Assembly (NCBI RefSeq): GCF_035556095.1
Contig: NZ_DATMFT010000005.1
Span: 1 to 64,000, forward strand
Source of the DNA: Parapedobacter sp035556095
Lineage (GTDB): Bacteria > Bacteroidota > Bacteroidia > Sphingobacteriales > Sphingobacteriaceae
Length of the DNA: 64,000 nt
Reading direction: 5' to 3'
The notes below the pieces were generated by a model. The model made no database searches. It saw only the letters and a list, made by a program, of their open reading frames with translations, and was not told where the DNA came from. The stretch's first letter is position 1; every line of letters starts with the position of its first letter. Made by a program: the position numbers and the translations under genes. Below, piece by piece: positions 17,793 to 25,894 of this stretch.

Positions 17793-18725
17793 ATGACGAA
17801 AAATGAAACTACAACCATATTGATGATCCGGCCGGCACGGTTTGGCTACAACGAACAAACCGCCGACAATAATGCATTCCAGAGGCGCTCAGTGGAAAGC
17901 AACGATACGATACGTTTTCGAGCTGTTCAAGAGTTCGATGCATTTGTAGAAAAGTTGCGTAGGCACGGTATTGATGTATTGGTGGTGCAGGATAGCCCCG
18001 AGCCGCATACACCGGATAGCATTTTTCCAAATAACTGGGTGTCTTTCCATCGTGACGGTTCGGTGGTGCTATACCCCATGTTTGCGGAGAACCGACGGTT
18101 GGAGCGTAAGCAAGAGGTGCTCGCCGTTATAAAAAGCCGGTTTCTAGTACGGCGGGAAATTGATTTCAGTGTACATGAGGCCAACGGGAGGTTTTTGGAA
18201 GGGACGGGAAGTTTTGTGTTAGATCGGGAAAACCGGCTGGCCTATGCCTGTCGCTCTCCCCGTACGGATGAGCAGTTGTTTCGGGATTTTTGTGAACAAT
18301 TGGATTATCGCGCGATTATTTTCGATGCTGTTGATCGGAACGGTATAGCCATCTATCACACCAATGTAATGATGTGCATTGCCGATCGCTATGTAGTTAT
18401 CAATTTGGAAGCTATTGTCTCCGCTGATTTGATTTCGGTCACCGAATCGCTGCAAAGGTCGGGTAAAATTATTGTATCCATCAATCACGAACAGATGGCC
18501 GCTTTTGCGGGCAACATGCTGCAGGTTAAAAACAAACATGGCGTGCATTACCTCGTGATGTCGTCGCAGGCATTCGGTTCGCTCCAACCACAACAGATGA
18601 ATTTGCTGGAATCGTTCAATCCTATCCTCCATTCACCATTGCACACCATCGAGCAAATTGGCGGAGGTAGCGCCCGTTGCATGATGGCGGAAGTATATCT
18701 ACCCTTGCTTGCTGATCATTGCTGA
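17793..18725 (+). CDS. ctlX: Citrulline utilisation hydrolase CtlX-like
   Basis: A 310-residue protein of the guanidino-modifying fold, with LMIRPARFGYNEQTADNNAFQ near the start. It has the CtlX segments FPNNWVSFH, LEGTGSFVLD, AIYHTNVMMCI (catalytic His region) and the C-terminal cysteine in GGGSARCMMAEV. CtlX of Francisella hydrolyses citrulline. It starts 14 bases after the deiminase stop and is probably co-transcribed. The ATG at 17793 gives MTKNETTT and is preferred over the TTG at 17775 that overlaps the deiminase stop. Confidence 0.83.
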   Translation: MTKNETTTILMIRPARFGYNEQTADNNAFQRRSVESNDTIRFRAVQEFDAFVEKLRRHGIDVLVVQDSPEPHTPDSIFPNNWVSFHRDGSVVLYPMFAENRRLERKQEVLAVIKSRFLVRREIDFSVHEANGRFLEGTGSFVLDRENRLAYACRSPRTDEQLFRDFCEQLDYRAIIFDAVDRNGIAIYHTNVMMCIADRYVVINLEAIVSADLISVTESLQRSGKIIVSINHEQMAAFAGNMLQVKNKHGVHYLVMSSQAFGSLQPQQMNLLESFNPILHSPLHTIEQIGGGSARCMMAEVYLPLLADHC

Positions 18726-18749
18726 TATGGAACATCACCGTCCCTGTAG

Positions 18750-18923
18750 AATTCCAGTAGACCGTGGAACCCGAATATCGTGACCGGTGCGGATGGTACG
18801 GCGACGTTCAGCTTCTACACCTCGGATACGGCGAGCGGATACACGATTACGGTCCAGGGCATTAACGCGTACACGCTGGCTCCGGTATCCGGTGAGGGAG
18901 GATTCAAGGTCATCCCGGAATAA
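18750..18923 (+). pseudogene. Remnant of a large surface/MG2-like beta-sandwich protein C-terminus
   Basis: No start codon is available, but the frame from 18750 to the TAA at 18921-18923 reads as protein: WNPNIVTGADGTATFSFYTS, then a short loop, GYTITVQGI and a tail ending GGFKVIPE. This matches the last beta-sandwich of large Bacteroidota carboxypeptidase-regulatory/MG2-like proteins, where a WNP-nnnTd-nGkatfsFYTSD pattern is common. An in-frame TAG (18747-18749) lies directly upstream. Another frame just before it, WNITVPVEFQ then stop, may be more debris. It appears to be the decayed 3' end of a once larger gene. Confidence 0.65.
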
Positions 18924-18955
18924 AAATCAAATTTAAAGCACTTCTAATATTAACC

Positions 18956-19519
18956 ATGATGGATTTGAAACTGTATATGTTATTGCTTGGCTGTAAACCG
19001 CAGGGCAGGCATACCGAACAACACGATGTTTTCTTCGGGATTGGGGCGTCACTGAAAGACTTGGTGCCGGATATTGTCGGTTTTTGGCCGGAGGCGGACG
19101 GTAAAATCCATATCGATGCTTGGCGTGAAGTTACGGTGGTGGATGGGTATGCCATCGACATTGGATTAAGAAGCCGTGTGCTGGAACGCAACGACCATCG
19201 GAAGCTGTTTTTCGTTAACCTTGGTGGTTATAAAGAAAATGATTTTGAGGAATACCATTATAAATGCCTTTCGGTAGGGACAACGGTCGCCGATGCAATC
19301 AGGCAAACGAAGGAACAAACTTTCTGGAAACATAATATTTCATCCCATATTGATGATAAATATGGAATTGATGTGGACGACGTTTACGAAATAGAAGAAG
19401 TACTTGCGCCGCGTTTGAAAGAGAAATACACGGTTATCATTGGGGATCGCGATACAGCCCGGCCTGATGATGAATTACACCCCGGCTATCTCAAACTGAA
19501 CAAATTGGCCGACCGCTAG
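18956..19519 (+). CDS. DUF1543 domain protein
   Basis: A 187-residue cytosolic protein without signal peptide or membrane helix. The family signature is LYMLLLGCKPQGRHTEQHDV followed by FFGIG and LKDLVPDI, and the second half repeats the pattern (LFFVNLGGYKENDFEEYHYK). DUF1543 proteins have no assigned function. It stands alone, between the gene remnant and the convergent desaturase. A second ATG one codon later (18959) is an equally good start. Confidence 0.85.
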   Translation: MMDLKLYMLLLGCKPQGRHTEQHDVFFGIGASLKDLVPDIVGFWPEADGKIHIDAWREVTVVDGYAIDIGLRSRVLERNDHRKLFFVNLGGYKENDFEEYHYKCLSVGTTVADAIRQTKEQTFWKHNISSHIDDKYGIDVDDVYEIEEVLAPRLKEKYTVIIGDRDTARPDDELHPGYLKLNKLADR

Positions 19520-19547
19520 GGCTGGAAGGAATCTTCAAATCAACACA

Positions 19548-20543
19548 TCATCTCGCGTGTATCCACTTGAAGCTGTAGCTTTTATCAGGAACTTTCATCC
19601 GGTCGGCCAAACGCAGTAAGCGGTCGGGTAGGCGGACCAGGTAATCCCGTGCACGTTCACCGGCCTCATTTAATTCCTTGACGGACTCGACCTTCCATTC
19701 ACGCAGCAGTTCTTTCAGGATATCTACATAGTCTATCGCAGTATACACACCCAGTCGTTGCGCTGCATCCGAGAAGTGTGAGAATGCTTCTCCTTGTGGC
19801 TCGCCCGACTCCCTAAGTAACAGCGCAGGCATCACGATTTTCTTATGCATCATGTCTTCAAATGCCAGCATCACTTCGCTGGGATCAACTTCCATTGCTT
19901 TGGAAATGAAAGACATATAAGCTTTCGCATGGCGCGCTTCATCAGCGGCGATTACGCCGCACATTTTTGCCAACAGCCTGTCGCCTTCCTTTTTTGAGAA
20001 AGCGGCTACCCGCCTGTGCGACACGTTGGTGGCCAACTCCTGAAAAGAGGTATAAATGAAATTCCGGTAGGGGTCATTACCCGTTCCGATATCGATACCG
20101 TCTTGCAGCAAGTATTGTGTGGAAATTTCCATTTCCCGCATATTCACGCGGCCGGAGAGGTATAAGTATTTATTGAGTAAATCGCCATGCCGATTTTCTT
20201 CTGCCGTCCAAGCACGTACCCATTTCATCCACCCCCCTTGCTCGTTTTTGTTGACGTCCTCTACCATGGTAAGCCACGACTCGTAGGTAGGTAAGGCTTC
20301 TTCCGTAATGGTATCGCCGATCAGTACAGCAACCAAATCATAAGACAGCTCCCTGGCGCTTTCCTGTAAATCCCGTACTTCCTCGAAAAAGGTGTCCCTT
20401 GACGAATCGGGGAGTAGGTCTGCGGGTTGCCACATCTCTTCCACGGGCTTCAGGTACTCGCTCATTTCATTGAGCATGAATGGCTCCAAGTAAGCCATCA
20501 CTTCTTTTCGTGATCCTTCAGGTATTTGTTGTGTCAATTGCAT
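19548..20543 (-). CDS. Acyl-ACP desaturase (ferritin-like di-iron)
   Basis: A 331-residue soluble desaturase of the plant-type stearoyl-ACP family. It inserts a cis double bond into ACP-bound acyl chains using a di-iron centre. The iron ligands are visible in TAEENRHGDLL (EExxH) and AADEARHAKAY (DExxH-like), and the helices TSFQELATNVSHRR and NEQGGWMKWVRAW fit the fold. It sets membrane lipid fluidity; whether it also supplies acyl chains to the polyketide system 40 kb away is unknown. It is divergent from the NUDIX gene. Confidence 0.9.
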   Translation of the reverse strand: MQLTQQIPEGSRKEVMAYLEPFMLNEMSEYLKPVEEMWQPADLLPDSSRDTFFEEVRDLQESARELSYDLVAVLIGDTITEEALPTYESWLTMVEDVNKNEQGGWMKWVRAWTAEENRHGDLLNKYLYLSGRVNMREMEISTQYLLQDGIDIGTGNDPYRNFIYTSFQELATNVSHRRVAAFSKKEGDRLLAKMCGVIAADEARHAKAYMSFISKAMEVDPSEVMLAFEDMMHKKIVMPALLLRESGEPQGEAFSHFSDAAQRLGVYTAIDYVDILKELLREWKVESVKELNEAGERARDYLVRLPDRLLRLADRMKVPDKSYSFKWIHAR

Positions 20544-20551
20544 AGTCTATG

Positions 20552-20559
20552 CAAAGATA
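20552..20559 (-). promoter_or_regulatory. -7 element for the desaturase gene
   Basis: On the minus strand this reads TATCTTTG, an exact TAnnTTTG, 8 bases before the ATG at 20543. The very short leader is a reason for some caution. No clear -33 TTTG is seen. Confidence 0.45.
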
Positions 20560-20632
20560 ATCAAATGGGTTGATAATCTTTTTTTAACCGTTGGATTATA
20601 TTTAAAATATGACAAGAATCACAATTTAACCG

Positions 20633-20640
20633 TAGTTTTG
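20633..20640 (+). promoter_or_regulatory. -7 element for the NUDIX gene
   Basis: TAGTTTTG fits TAnnTTTG and lies 40 bases before the ATG at 20681. The -33 region is not clearly conserved. Confidence 0.5.
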
Positions 20641-20680
20641 AGCCACTTTACTTTTCAATGAAGCGAAAAAAGCCCTTACG

Positions 20681-21148
20681 ATGAGTGGTTATTTTAACAT
20701 ACGTGTTTACGGCATATTGATTAACGAGAATCAGGAAGTACTGATCAGCGATGAACGGGAATATGGCATGGAATTCAGTAAATTCCCGGGCGGTGGCTTG
20801 GAATACGGCGAGGGGCTGTCGGCCGGACTCATTCGGGAATTTAAAGAGGAATGTGATGTCGAGATTGAGATTTTGCGGCATGTGCATACCACCGATGTGT
20901 TTATAAAGTCAGCATTCAACGACAGCCAGGTCCTCGCGGTATACTACCTCGTGAGAAATAGAACACCGTTGCGATGCCGTTTCAGTACTGAGGTTTTCGA
21001 TTTCGAAGCGGATAGGGCAATTGACCAAGTGTTTCGTTGGATACCCGTCGGCAAATTGAAGGAATCAGACCTTACTTTCGAGATGGACCGCATCGCCTGG
21101 CGTGCATTCGTGTCGGAAAAAAGCCACGGTTTTCATTTTTTACCCTAA
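20681..21148 (+). CDS. NUDIX hydrolase
   Basis: A 155-residue single-domain protein. The Nudix box is GGGLEYGEGLSAGLIREFKE followed by ECDVE, which fits GX5EX7REUXEEXGU with the last Gly replaced by Asp. These enzymes cleave nucleoside diphosphates linked to another group; the substrate cannot be told from sequence. It is divergent from the desaturase and has its own -7 box. Confidence 0.85.
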   Translation: MSGYFNIRVYGILINENQEVLISDEREYGMEFSKFPGGGLEYGEGLSAGLIREFKEECDVEIEILRHVHTTDVFIKSAFNDSQVLAVYYLVRNRTPLRCRFSTEVFDFEADRAIDQVFRWIPVGKLKESDLTFEMDRIAWRAFVSEKSHGFHFLP

Positions 21149-21187
21149 CCATTGCGGGTATTTTGCCTGTCGCATCGGATAATTCGA

Positions 21188-21195
21188 TACTTTCG
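21188..21195 (+). promoter_or_regulatory. -7-like element before the GT2 gene
   Basis: TACTTTCG differs from TAnnTTTG at one base. It supports the ATG at 21222 over a GTG at 21195 that overlaps the box. Confidence 0.4.
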
Positions 21196-21221
21196 TGCCA
21201 TTATTTGAAGAAGCCGTCGCC

Positions 21222-22400
21222 ATGGAAACTGTTTTTTGGATTAGCCTGTTCATTATTGGGTATACCTATGTCGGCTACGGCGTCGTGCTGTACCTTTTCG
21301 TCCGGTTGAAACGGCTGTTGTGCTCGCGTAGGCGAGCACAAGGGCAGGACGTAGTGGCGGAACTGCCATCGTGTACCGTCATCGTGGCCGCCTACAATGA
21401 AGCATCCGTTATCGAAGAAAAAATCCACAATACGTTGGCATTGCAATATCCGGAGGGAAAACTAAGCTATTGCTTCATAACTGACGGGTCCACGGATGCT
21501 ACACCTGAGTTTGTCCGGAAATTCCCGGAGATCAATTTGCTGCATACCGATGTCCGCGGTGGAAAGATTTCGGCGGTACATCGTGCCATGCAATACGTGG
21601 CAACCGATGTTGTTGTTTTTACGGACGCAAACACGTGGCTGAACCCTACCGCCATATTGGAAATTTGCAGCCACTATGCAGATCCCAGGGTTGGCGCTGT
21701 GGCCGGCGAGAAAAGGGTGCATGCAGAGGCAGTGGCTGACGCAAGCGCCGCGGGGGAAGGTTTTTATTGGAAGTACGAGTCGGCTTTGAAACGTTGGGAC
21801 TCGGCCCTGCACACGGTGGTGGGCAGCGCTGGTGAGCTCTTCAGCATCCGTAGAACGCTGTATGAGCCCGTCCCTTTAGATACCGTCCTGGATGATTTCA
21901 TGATTTCGATGCGGATTGCCGAACGTGGGTATCGGGTGGTCTATGAGCCGAATGCATACGCAACCGAGATGGCCTCAGAAAACGTGGAAGAGGAGCTGAA
22001 GCGGAAAATCCGCATTGCAGCGGGCGGTATTCAATCCATTACGCGGTTAAAGCGAGCACTCAACCCGTTTGCCGATCCGATGCTGGCCTTTCAATATATC
22101 AGCCATCGGGTACTCCGATGGACGGTTACACCGCTGCTGCTCGTGGTGGTTTTTGTAATCAATGCTATTTTACATAGCCGTGGGGTGGGAATGATTTACA
22201 CGCTGTTGTTTTGTGGCCAAATGGCATTTTATCTATGCGCGCTAATTGGTTTTCTACTTGAGCGAAAGGCACTCCGTGTGAAGGCCCTGTTTGTTCCCTA
22301 TTACTTTTGCGTGATGAACTATGCGGTCATAGCGGGCATCATAAGGTATTTCCGTGGTGGTCAGAGCGCTATTTGGGAGCGTTCTAGCCGCAAACAGTAG
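21222..22400 (+). CDS. Membrane glycosyltransferase family 2
   Basis: A 392-residue protein with one N-terminal membrane helix, a cytosolic GT-A domain and about three C-terminal helices. Motifs are VIVAAYNEASVIEEKI, ITDGSTDAT, the metal-binding TDANTW (DxD-like), and the acceptor-site LDDFMISMRIAERGY (ED-like). The layout matches processive or polyprenyl-linked GT2 enzymes such as the cellulose/N-acetylglucosamine type. It stands alone between NUDIX and the PPTase, so its sugar and acceptor are unknown. Confidence 0.87.
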   Translation: METVFWISLFIIGYTYVGYGVVLYLFVRLKRLLCSRRRAQGQDVVAELPSCTVIVAAYNEASVIEEKIHNTLALQYPEGKLSYCFITDGSTDATPEFVRKFPEINLLHTDVRGGKISAVHRAMQYVATDVVVFTDANTWLNPTAILEICSHYADPRVGAVAGEKRVHAEAVADASAAGEGFYWKYESALKRWDSALHTVVGSAGELFSIRRTLYEPVPLDTVLDDFMISMRIAERGYRVVYEPNAYATEMASENVEEELKRKIRIAAGGIQSITRLKRALNPFADPMLAFQYISHRVLRWTVTPLLLVVVFVINAILHSRGVGMIYTLLFCGQMAFYLCALIGFLLERKALRVKALFVPYYFCVMNYAVIAGIIRYFRGGQSAIWERSSRKQ

Positions 22401-22407
22401 CCCGTGG

Positions 22408-23166
22408 CTATAACTCGTAGATGGGTAGGTGGTTTATTGGTTCGGATGTAGCGTAACACCCCACATAGCCTGTATGAAGGTGGAACGAATATAGATAGAC
22501 CCGGTCGGGCGGGTTACCTCCTATAATCCTCTTTTCAGCAACACAGGCGCCGTCCAACACTTCGAAAAAGGGTAGATGTTCGCCAATGCCTTCGCCGGTC
22601 AATTTTAGAATGGCTTCCTTCCTTGTCCATAATGTGAAAAACCGACTGTGAACGCCGTCTTGTTGGGACGTGATGTAATTGATTTCGTTGGTTGAGAAAC
22701 AGACCGCTAGCATATCCTCGACTATAATCGGCCGATGTGACCATTCAATATCGATACCGATGGCAGCGCCGTCCGCAATCCCTATCATCGACTTTCCTTC
22801 GGTATATGAAAGATTGAAGGCAATGGAACGGTGGTCAGAAGATAGCCGTGGTTTGTTATGCCGCTCACCCACAAACTGAAGGGTTGCGGGGTTTGACTGG
22901 GAAGTGCCGGCCAGCAAGATTCGCAGCATGGTGTGCGTGGTCTTGTAACGGGCGGCATGCGCGGGTTGGTGGAAGCGTGATGAGCGGGTCAACTCAGCTT
23001 CACTCAAGAGTTGGCTGTAACGATTGCTAAGTATAGCATGGGCGCGATCTATATCGATCAACCACAAGCTAGGCCGCGGAACTTGATCGGGGCTGCCCAA
23101 TATGGACCAGCCGTCTACCAAGTGCGGCTCTTTGATCCAAGTGGATATAATTGTCGTGCTGTCCAT
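22408..23166 (-). CDS. Sfp-type 4'-phosphopantetheinyl transferase
   Basis: A 252-residue enzyme that moves the phosphopantetheine arm of CoA to a serine of carrier proteins. The motifs are FNLSYTEGK, IGIDIEW (magnesium Asp and Glu) and FFTLWTRKEAILKLTGEG (WxxKEA). The double-domain length fits Sfp rather than AcpS (about 120), so it should be able to prime NRPS and PKS carrier domains. It is the only PPTase in the window and the natural partner of the PKS-NRPS at 53.9-64 kb (inference). It starts 10 bases after the ROK stop on the same strand, so the two are probably co-transcribed. ATG 23166 is preferred over the TTG one codon upstream. Confidence 0.88.
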   Translation of the reverse strand: MDSTTIISTWIKEPHLVDGWSILGSPDQVPRPSLWLIDIDRAHAILSNRYSQLLSEAELTRSSRFHQPAHAARYKTTHTMLRILLAGTSQSNPATLQFVGERHNKPRLSSDHRSIAFNLSYTEGKSMIGIADGAAIGIDIEWSHRPIIVEDMLAVCFSTNEINYITSQQDGVHSRFFTLWTRKEAILKLTGEGIGEHLPFFEVLDGACVAEKRIIGGNPPDRVYLYSFHLHTGYVGCYATSEPINHLPIYEL

Positions 23167-23176
23167 CAACTAACCC

Positions 23177-24430
23177 TTATTTGACTTGGGTGTGTGCGAT
23201 AAGTTGGTCAAAATAACGTTCGAAAGTGATATGAGCGATGCCTTTTGCTCCGGCATCTGCTCCCAACTGCGAACGTTCTACCGAGACGATATCCTTTAGT
23301 TGAGTCATGCAGTACGTGTTGATAGCCTGTTGAATCGGGATAGTGATGTAGTCATTTGCTGCGGCAATTTTACCACCTAGGATAATTAATTCCGGATTGA
23401 AAAGCTGAACCAGCGTAGCAATCCCTTTCCCGAGTTTTTCTCCGGTATGGGCGAGGATACTAATTGCGTACTGGTCGCCGTTATTTGCAGCGTCGATAAC
23501 CAACTGCGGTTCGATATTTTCGATTTCACGTTCTGAAAGACTATTGAGTAGGGAATCCTCGCCGGATTGGATACCCTCTTTAGCCATCTTTGCTAACGCG
23601 ATGCCCGAGGCTACGGTTTCAAGACAACCTTTTTTTCCGCAATAGCATAAGGCCCCATCTTCGACGAATGGCATGTGACCCATTTCTCCGGAGAATCCCG
23701 CAGCCCCATTCCGCAGTTGACCGTCCATGATAATCCCTAAACCGATGCCCCAATCCATCAAAATGACCAACACATCGTTGCGTCCTTTGGCAAGGCCGAA
23801 TTTCAATTCGGCGATAGCCGCACTTTTGACGTCGTTAATAATGAACACTGGTTTGTCAAAAGCTGCCGCCATGTATTCCTGTAGCGGCTGTTCCCGCCGA
23901 TTGTTGGACATATAGGTGTGGTTGCGGCCGTCTGTTTTGTTTATCAGTCCGGGCATACTGATGCCTATGGCCAAAATGGAGTTCCACGTGATACCAGCAT
24001 TGGCTATAAAATCAGCAATTAATTGTTGCAGTTGGCTGGCCGATGACCAGTCTTTGGTTAACAGGAACGACGAAGAAGTGGTACGGGTAAATGCATTCGT
24101 ATTATCGACAATGGTCATTTTAACCTTGAATAATTCTACTTCTACACACAGAACGAAAAATGTGTCGCTTTTTAGCTTGTTCAAGATCGGTTTCCGGCCC
24201 CCGATGGAACTTCCTTTTTCATTTTGTTCCAATATCCCCGCTTCGGCCAAGCTATTAATTAACTCAAGGGTCTTGGGCGCACTAAGGTTGAGGTGTTTGC
24301 AAATAGCCGCATTGGTCATGCCGTTCACTGCAATTAAGGCCTTAACCAATTTCAGCCTGAAGCTGTGGTTTTTGCGCTCAATACGTGATTTACGGGCTAC
24401 ATTATTGCTTAGTGATAGGACCGGAGACAT
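23177..24430 (-). CDS. ROK family transcriptional regulator
   Basis: A 417-residue protein with an N-terminal winged helix (about 20-80; AICKHLNLSAPKTLELINSL) and a C-terminal ROK sugar-kinase-like domain. The zinc motif CYCGKKGCLE (CxCGxxGCxE) and the sugar-binding GEMGHM segment (E and H) are present. The phosphate motif reads MDWGIGLG rather than the kinase DxGxT, in line with a sensor. ROK repressors sense sugars and bind palindromes. It is divergent from the Gfo/Idh-DUF1080 operon, with a perfect palindrome between them, so it probably controls that operon and itself (inference). Confidence 0.88.
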   Translation of the reverse strand: MSPVLSLSNNVARKSRIERKNHSFRLKLVKALIAVNGMTNAAICKHLNLSAPKTLELINSLAEAGILEQNEKGSSIGGRKPILNKLKSDTFFVLCVEVELFKVKMTIVDNTNAFTRTTSSSFLLTKDWSSASQLQQLIADFIANAGITWNSILAIGISMPGLINKTDGRNHTYMSNNRREQPLQEYMAAAFDKPVFIINDVKSAAIAELKFGLAKGRNDVLVILMDWGIGLGIIMDGQLRNGAAGFSGEMGHMPFVEDGALCYCGKKGCLETVASGIALAKMAKEGIQSGEDSLLNSLSEREIENIEPQLVIDAANNGDQYAISILAHTGEKLGKGIATLVQLFNPELIILGGKIAAANDYITIPIQQAINTYCMTQLKDIVSVERSQLGADAGAKGIAHITFERYFDQLIAHTQVK

Positions 24431-24448
24431 GACGTTTTAATTAGCATT

Positions 24449-24456
24449 CAAAAATA
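24449..24456 (-). promoter_or_regulatory. -7 element of the ROK promoter
   Basis: The minus strand reads TATTTTTG, an exact TAnnTTTG, 18 bases before the ROK ATG. The -33 region is weak. Confidence 0.5.
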
Positions 24457-24492
24457 GGGATTAATTGGCGAATTTCGATATAGTTTTGTTAC

Positions 24493-24506
24493 ATATTTGC
24501 AAATAT
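24493..24506. promoter_or_regulatory. Perfect 14-bp palindrome, likely ROK operator
   Basis: ATATTTGCAAATAT is identical on both strands. It lies between the two divergent -7 boxes, about 37 bases upstream of the ROK box and 30 upstream of the -33 element of the oxidoreductase promoter. Its size and place fit a dimeric regulator site. Confidence 0.6.
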
Positions 24507-24537
24507 AATCCATCTTCTTAAAAAAAATTCAAAAAGT

Positions 24538-24568
24538 TTTGGTGTTGATTAAGGAAATAATAAATTTG
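24538..24568 (+). promoter_or_regulatory. Promoter of the Gfo/Idh-DUF1080 operon
   Basis: TTTG at 24538-24541, a spacer of exactly 19 bases, then TAAATTTG at 24561-24568: a full match to the Bacteroidota sigma factor consensus. The ATG at 24603 follows 34 bases later, which rules against the TTG at 24585 as start. Confidence 0.75.
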
Positions 24569-24602
24569 TGACTTCGGAACCGATTTGGAAATCAGAATAA
24601 TC

Positions 24603-25874
24603 ATGAAGGAAAAAAACACGTCCCGTCGGGAATTTATCAAGAAATCATTAGTGGGGGCAGCGGCATTCAGCATTGTGCCCCGTTTTGTTTTGGGTGGGCA
24701 GGGCTATTTAGCACCAAGCGACCACCTTACCAAAGGCGTTATCGGCGTTGGTGGTATGGGGCGTGGGCATTTCGGCTATGCAGGCACCAAAACGGTGGCC
24801 ATCTGCGATGTGGATAGCCGCCATTTGGCCTTGGCTATGAAGCAATTGGGCGACAGCGGGGTGAAGCAATTGGCGGACTTCCGCGAACTGATTCAACTGC
24901 CGGAAGTTGACATCGTACACATCGCGACACCTCCGCATTGGCACGGCATCATGGCGGCGGAAGCGGCCCGTATGGGCAAAGACATCTGGTGCGAAAAGCC
25001 GATGACACGCACGATCGGTGAGGGGAAAAAAGTCGTGGAAGCGGTCAGGCAACACGGCAACATCTTCCGGTTGAACACGTGGTTTCGGTTTGATTCCACA
25101 TTTTACGGAATGAATGTGCCGGTAAAACGCATTAAGAAACTGGTCGATTCGGGCATGCTGGGATGGCCATTGAAGGTAACCATTAGCAAGCATACCGGGT
25201 TTGATTGGAAGTTTTTCTGGGTGGGCCAGGAGAACCTTCCGGTACAAGAGGTTCCAAAAGAGCTGGATTACGATATGTGGTTGGGGCCGGCACCCTACAA
25301 ACCCTATAGCGAACACCGTGTGCACATGACATTCAGGGGCTATTGGGACTACGATGGTGGTGGACTGGGCGATATGGGGCAACACTACATCGACCCGGTT
25401 CAATATTTCCTGAACAAGGACGGGGAGAGCCCGATTTCTGTTGAAGTGGATGCCCCGCAGCAGCACAGCGATGCCGTAGGTACTTGGCGAAGGATTACCT
25501 ATACGTTTGCCGATGGCTGCCAGATTGTGCTCGATGGCGAAGGCAAAGATGTGGGCGTGCCCTATATCGAAGGACCCAATGGGAAGTTGTACCGGGGGTT
25601 CAAGTCTGATATCCCCGATATGGAGCGGAAGCTCGCGTCGTTTCCCGACCCTGAACCACAGATGACCGATTTTGTGGAGGCGGTGAAGACGCGCCAGAAG
25701 TTTGCGTTGAATGAGGAGAATGGATTCCGTTCATGTACGATTGTGAATATGGGATTGACCGCACTGCGCCTCGGACGCTCATTGAAGTTCGATTCCGAGC
25801 AGCAAGTGTTTATCGACGACGAAGCAGCGAATAGATTAATAGACCAACCCATGCGGGGTCCTTGGTCGATATAA
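24603..25874 (+). CDS. Tat-exported Gfo/Idh/MocA oxidoreductase
   Basis: A 423-residue NAD(P)-dependent sugar oxidoreductase. The N-terminus is a twin-arginine signal (SRREFIKKSLVGAAAFSIV), so the folded enzyme with cofactor goes to the periplasm. The Rossmann start is GVIGVGGMGRGH (GxGxxGxxH), the catalytic lysine sits in WCEKPMTR, and the substrate part has DYDGGGLGDMGQHYIDP with the conserved D and H. It is followed 20 bases later by a DUF1080 protein. The pair resembles the Bacteroides thetaiotaomicron type of system that oxidises the C3 hydroxyl of glycosides to 3-keto sugars and then cleaves them (role by analogy). Confidence 0.87.
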   Translation: MKEKNTSRREFIKKSLVGAAAFSIVPRFVLGGQGYLAPSDHLTKGVIGVGGMGRGHFGYAGTKTVAICDVDSRHLALAMKQLGDSGVKQLADFRELIQLPEVDIVHIATPPHWHGIMAAEAARMGKDIWCEKPMTRTIGEGKKVVEAVRQHGNIFRLNTWFRFDSTFYGMNVPVKRIKKLVDSGMLGWPLKVTISKHTGFDWKFFWVGQENLPVQEVPKELDYDMWLGPAPYKPYSEHRVHMTFRGYWDYDGGGLGDMGQHYIDPVQYFLNKDGESPISVEVDAPQQHSDAVGTWRRITYTFADGCQIVLDGEGKDVGVPYIEGPNGKLYRGFKSDIPDMERKLASFPDPEPQMTDFVEAVKTRQKFALNEENGFRSCTIVNMGLTALRLGRSLKFDSEQQVFIDDEAANRLIDQPMRGPWSI

Positions 25875-25894
25875 AACGAAAAAAAGACAGATCC

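Noticed and set aside
24708..25466. 252-codon minus-strand frame opposite the Gfo/Idh gene
   Set aside because: No recognisable domain; the plus strand has a full oxidoreductase with Tat signal and promoter.
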